NCBI GenBank assembly: GCA_949879835.1
Contig: CATLBU010000030.1
Location: 1-9,596 of the forward strand
DNA from: an uncultured Bacilli bacterium
Lineage (GTDB): Bacteria > Bacillota_I > Bacilli_A > RF39 > UBA660
Direction: 5' to 3'
Length of the DNA stretch: 9,596 nucleotides
The translations under genes and the position numbers were made by a program. Of the stretch, positions 5,641 through 9,596 are shown piece by piece. The notes beneath the pieces are model-generated. The model had not been told where the DNA came from and ran no database searches. It saw only the letters and a program-made list of their open reading frames with translations. Numbering within the stretch: position 1 is the first letter of the stretch; each line of letters starts with the position of its first letter.

Positions 5641-5910
5641 AATGTAATCAAAAAAGAAATTGATATGGAGGAATCTTTAAAAAAACGATTAGAGATAATA
5701 TGTGATTTTTGTAATACTACTCCAACTATTATAAATGGTAGTATTCGTAAAATTGATAAAACAAACTTAAATTATATTGAGCCTCATAGAATTATTATCA
5801 ATAATGTAATGTTTCTTGCCTTTAATTATTCAAATGAAATCTATATCAATAATTTAAGTAAGAAAATTAAAATATCAGAATTAGAAAACTACATAAAAAC
5901 TATGAATTAA
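5635..5910 (+). CDS. Small hypothetical protein upstream of the recombinase
   Basis: An unrecognised 91-residue protein. It is mildly basic at the N-terminus and contains CDFC at about residues 24-27, then beta-like segments (RIIINNVMFLAFNYS, EIYINNL) and a C-terminal helix. There is no signal peptide or membrane segment and no clear helix-turn-helix. ATG 5635 was chosen because AAAGG at 5621-5625 is nine bases upstream; an in-frame TTG at 5626 directly abuts that site and is unlikely. The gene is separated from the cargo by a terminator and from the recombinase by an attenuator-like leader, so it belongs by position to the second module. It may be an excision factor or regulator, as small genes beside integrases often are, but nothing in the sequence proves this. 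Confidence 0.65.
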   Translation: MINVIKKEIDMEESLKKRLEIICDFCNTTPTIINGSIRKIDKTNLNYIEPHRIIINNVMFLAFNYSNEIYINNLSKKIKISELENYIKTMN

Positions 5911-5951
5911 TACTTATTCCCTACAAATGGGTAATAGACAAAATAAGAAAA

Positions 5952-6011
5952 ATGTTGGATTATGTAATTGATTTACAAAGACTTATTTTGAGAAGTAAAA
6001 GTATTAGTTAG
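5952..6011 (+). CDS. Possible 19-residue leader peptide
   Basis: ATG 5952 opens a 19-codon frame ending with TAG at 6009-6011. It runs through the whole left arm of the downstream terminator (5990-5999) and stops in its loop, the arrangement expected if ribosome movement controls terminator folding. The ribosome site is weak (AAGAA just upstream), there is no run of a single rare amino acid, and chance short frames are common in AT-rich DNA. Low confidence. Confidence 0.25.
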   Translation: MLDYVIDLQRLILRSKSIS

Positions 6012-6035
6012 TAGTACCTTTACTTCTCTTTTTTT
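5990..6035 (+). terminator. Attenuator-type terminator in the recombinase leader
   Basis: GAGAAGTAAA (5990-5999) pairs perfectly with TTTACTTCTC (6019-6028); GTA/TAC (6001-6003, 6015-6017) extends the stem after one mismatch, and seven T residues follow (6029-6035). It ends 29 nt before the recombinase ATG, so it must be read through for recombinase expression from upstream promoters. An upstream pair CAAAATAAG/CTTATTTTG (5939-5947, 5982-5990) touches the terminator stem by one base, and a CCC/GGG hairpin with one bulge lies at 5915-5936. It may simply end the small gene's transcript, or gate the recombinase. Confidence 0.75.
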
Positions 6036-6061
6036 GAAAAATTAGAAAAAGGAGATGATAA

Positions 6062-8020
<1,959 letters not shown>

Positions 8021-8033
8021 TCTTTATGTAATT

Positions 8034-8168
8034 TTGTTTTATTACGAAGTTTTAAAACAACATGGAATAAAGTAAAACGGATTCTAAGGTGTCCTTAGCC
8101 CACGAGGTTATTTTGCTATACTTGGCAAAATACCTAGGGGGTTAAATATTTTGTCAAAGCCAAAATAT
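8034..8168 (+). other. oriT: Origin of transfer (oriT) with conserved hairpins, copy 2
   Basis: The order of structures matches 1061-1199. TTGTTTTA/TAAAACAA (8034-8041, 8053-8060) holds the loop TTACGAAGTTT. CTAAGG/CCTTAG pairs at 8084-8089 and 8093-8098. TATTTTGC/GCAAAATA (8109-8116, 8125-8132) has loop TATACTTG and is extended by AGG/CCT. CCTAGGGGGTTA follows, with the nick predicted between 8141 and 8142 by analogy with pMV158. ATATTTTG/CAAAATAT (8146-8153, 8161-8168) is the second hairpin. Stem bases differ from copy 1 but pairing is kept. The long hairpin block of copy 1 is absent. TTGTCA at 8151-8156 resembles a -35, but no -10 at proper distance is convincing. The 44 nt from here to the relaxase start are A-rich and hold only its ribosome site. 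Confidence 0.8.
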
Positions 8169-8212
8169 ACCTCTAAAAACAACTATAAAAAATATAAAAA
8201 TAAAGGAGCGTG

Positions 8213-9595
8213 ATGACTATACAATTAGCATATTCATTTCATTTAGGTAGTGATAAGAATAAGAAAAATAGTTCTAGAAATAGTGCAAAATCTAATGTAA
8301 GTGGTACGACATCTAAGAGTAATAATGCAATACAAAATTCAGCAGGATTAACCAAGTGTGATAACCATAATTACAGAAAATATGATGACAGAGAGTATGA
8401 CATTGAGATTATTAGAGGCAGTTCTTCTCTTGTAGATGATGTGAAAAAGTTATATAGAGATGAGTTTGATGAAGCAAAAGAAGAATACAATGCTAAACAG
8501 ACAAGAGAAAATAGGAAAATAAAAGACTATTTCACTCATGTAAGTAATAATTCTAAAAGTGATCTAGCTTGTGAGATTATTATAGAACTTGGAGATAAAA
8601 AGTATTGGGATACTAAAGATATGGATTTCAAAAAACGGATGACAAATGTATTTAAACAACAAGTTATTGATTTAGAAACAATGTTACCTACTTTTAAAAT
8701 AGCAAGTGCTATTATTCATTATGATGAAACAAGTCCACATCTTCATATTGTTGGAGTTCCTATTAAAATTGGTGGTAAAAATGGTATGAAAAAACAAGTT
8801 GGAAAAAGTGATGTATTTACTAAAGAATCACTTCGTAAACTTCAAGATAAAATGAGAATGCTTTGTATTGAATCATTTAATAAAGAATATAATCTTACTA
8901 ACTCGTTAAAAGACAAGAAAAAAGGCAGAAATCGAGATTATCATATAACCGAAATGGATGACTATATGGAAATGAAAGAACACCTAGAAAGAAATCAAGA
9001 AAAATTAGAAATAGCCAACAAGAAATCATTAGAACTTGATAATCATACTAAAGAAGTAAAAGAGATTATAAATGATTTAAAAACTACTTTAACTTCAAAA
9101 GAAAAATATGTTTTAAAACAAGAAGATAAAGACAAATTAGTATCTTATATTGATTCTGTTAGTAAAACAAATGAAGAATATAAGAAAATCCAAACTTTAT
9201 CTGTAACTCTTAATAATGTAGATACCGAAATTAAGGAAAATCATGATGAAATCAAAACACTTACTGAAAACAATGAAGCACTTACTTTGAGAGTAGAAAA
9301 TCTTGCCAAAAATATTAAAAGCAAAGATAAGGAAATAGAAGAACTTAAAGAAGAAAATCACTCATTAAAAACCACATTAGAATTTTGGGAAGATAAATTT
9401 TTACGAGTTATGTCTTTAATTAAAGACAAGTTATTCGGTAAAGAAAAGGAACGAGAAAAATACTTTGATGTATCAAAAGACTTATACAAAAAAGGTATTA
9501 TTAAAGAAGATACGTTTAATGAGTTAAAGGACAAATATAATTTTAGCAAAGAGCATGATGATAAAGGAAAAGATGATTTTGAAATAGAAATATAG
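8213..9595 (+). CDS. MobV-family relaxase (Pre/Mob plasmid recombination enzyme), copy 2
   Basis: A 460-residue relaxase, complete with its TAG stop one base before the window ends. It carries H169-x-D171-E172-x-x-P175-H176-L-H178 and HNYRKY at 52-57, the same MobV motifs as the copy at 1247-2599. The two proteins match over almost the whole catalytic half (for example SNNAIQN, DLACEIIIELGD, KKQVGKSDVF/KQVGKSDVF, LQDKMR). The C-terminal half, from about residue 250, is a diverged coiled coil rich in Lys and Glu; both end in KGKDDF plus a charged tail. It should act on the oriT at 8084-8168. AAAGGAG (8202-8208) lies four bases before ATG 8213; GTG at 8210 is in frame but only one base from that site, so ATG was preferred. 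DNA identity with copy 1 is high in several stretches, which could support recombination between them. Confidence 0.92.
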   Translation: MTIQLAYSFHLGSDKNKKNSSRNSAKSNVSGTTSKSNNAIQNSAGLTKCDNHNYRKYDDREYDIEIIRGSSSLVDDVKKLYRDEFDEAKEEYNAKQTRENRKIKDYFTHVSNNSKSDLACEIIIELGDKKYWDTKDMDFKKRMTNVFKQQVIDLETMLPTFKIASAIIHYDETSPHLHIVGVPIKIGGKNGMKKQVGKSDVFTKESLRKLQDKMRMLCIESFNKEYNLTNSLKDKKKGRNRDYHITEMDDYMEMKEHLERNQEKLEIANKKSLELDNHTKEVKEIINDLKTTLTSKEKYVLKQEDKDKLVSYIDSVSKTNEEYKKIQTLSVTLNNVDTEIKENHDEIKTLTENNEALTLRVENLAKNIKSKDKEIEELKEENHSLKTTLEFWEDKFLRVMSLIKDKLFGKEKEREKYFDVSKDLYKKGIIKEDTFNELKDKYNFSKEHDDKGKDDFEIEI

Positions 9596-9596
9596 G

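Overview
The window is very AT-rich bacterial DNA with every gene on the + strand. Codon use, Shine-Dalgarno sites and gene families point to Bacillota or a close relative (low-GC, Erysipelotrichia- or Mollicutes-like gut bacteria are plausible). The gene at 2660-3304 ends in TGA and TGG encodes Trp, so the standard code fits better than the Mycoplasma code. The species cannot be read from the sequence. All of it looks like integrated mobilizable DNA; no housekeeping gene is visible.

Layout: a large serine recombinase whose N-terminal part lies before the window (1-873); a 373-nt non-coding region of nearly back-to-back inverted repeats (874-1246); a MobV/Pre-type relaxase (1247-2599); a cargo operon with its own extended -10 promoter (unknown protein, APH-fold phosphotransferase, NTF2-like protein, uracil-DNA-glycosylase-superfamily protein; 2627-5395); a 239-nt gap with TTCGAACT repeats and an intrinsic terminator; a 91-residue unknown protein (5635-5910); an attenuator-like leader (5911-6064); a complete large serine recombinase (6065-8020); a second oriT-like region (8021-8212); and a second MobV relaxase (8213-9595). 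The recombinase-oriT-relaxase module therefore occurs twice in the same order, with recombinase stop codons 7147 nt apart. Two related integrative mobilizable elements (IMEs) in tandem, or one composite IME, would explain this.

How the parts should work together (family knowledge plus inference): the serine recombinase excises and integrates the element, the relaxase nicks oriT just upstream of its own gene, and a helper conjugation system moves the single strand. The upstream DNA of both relaxase genes has the same architecture as the pMV158 oriT: a hairpin, then TAGGGGG/TTA where nicking is predicted, then a second copy of the hairpin arm. Paired bases change together between the two copies. 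In copy 1 this is preceded by about 170 nt of extra hairpins containing a TAGCGA motif, which may be a single-strand (lagging-strand) origin. That compact block, its repeated TTACGA(T)AGTTT hairpin loops, and the relaxase promoter embedded in the nick-site repeats are the most interesting parts of the window.
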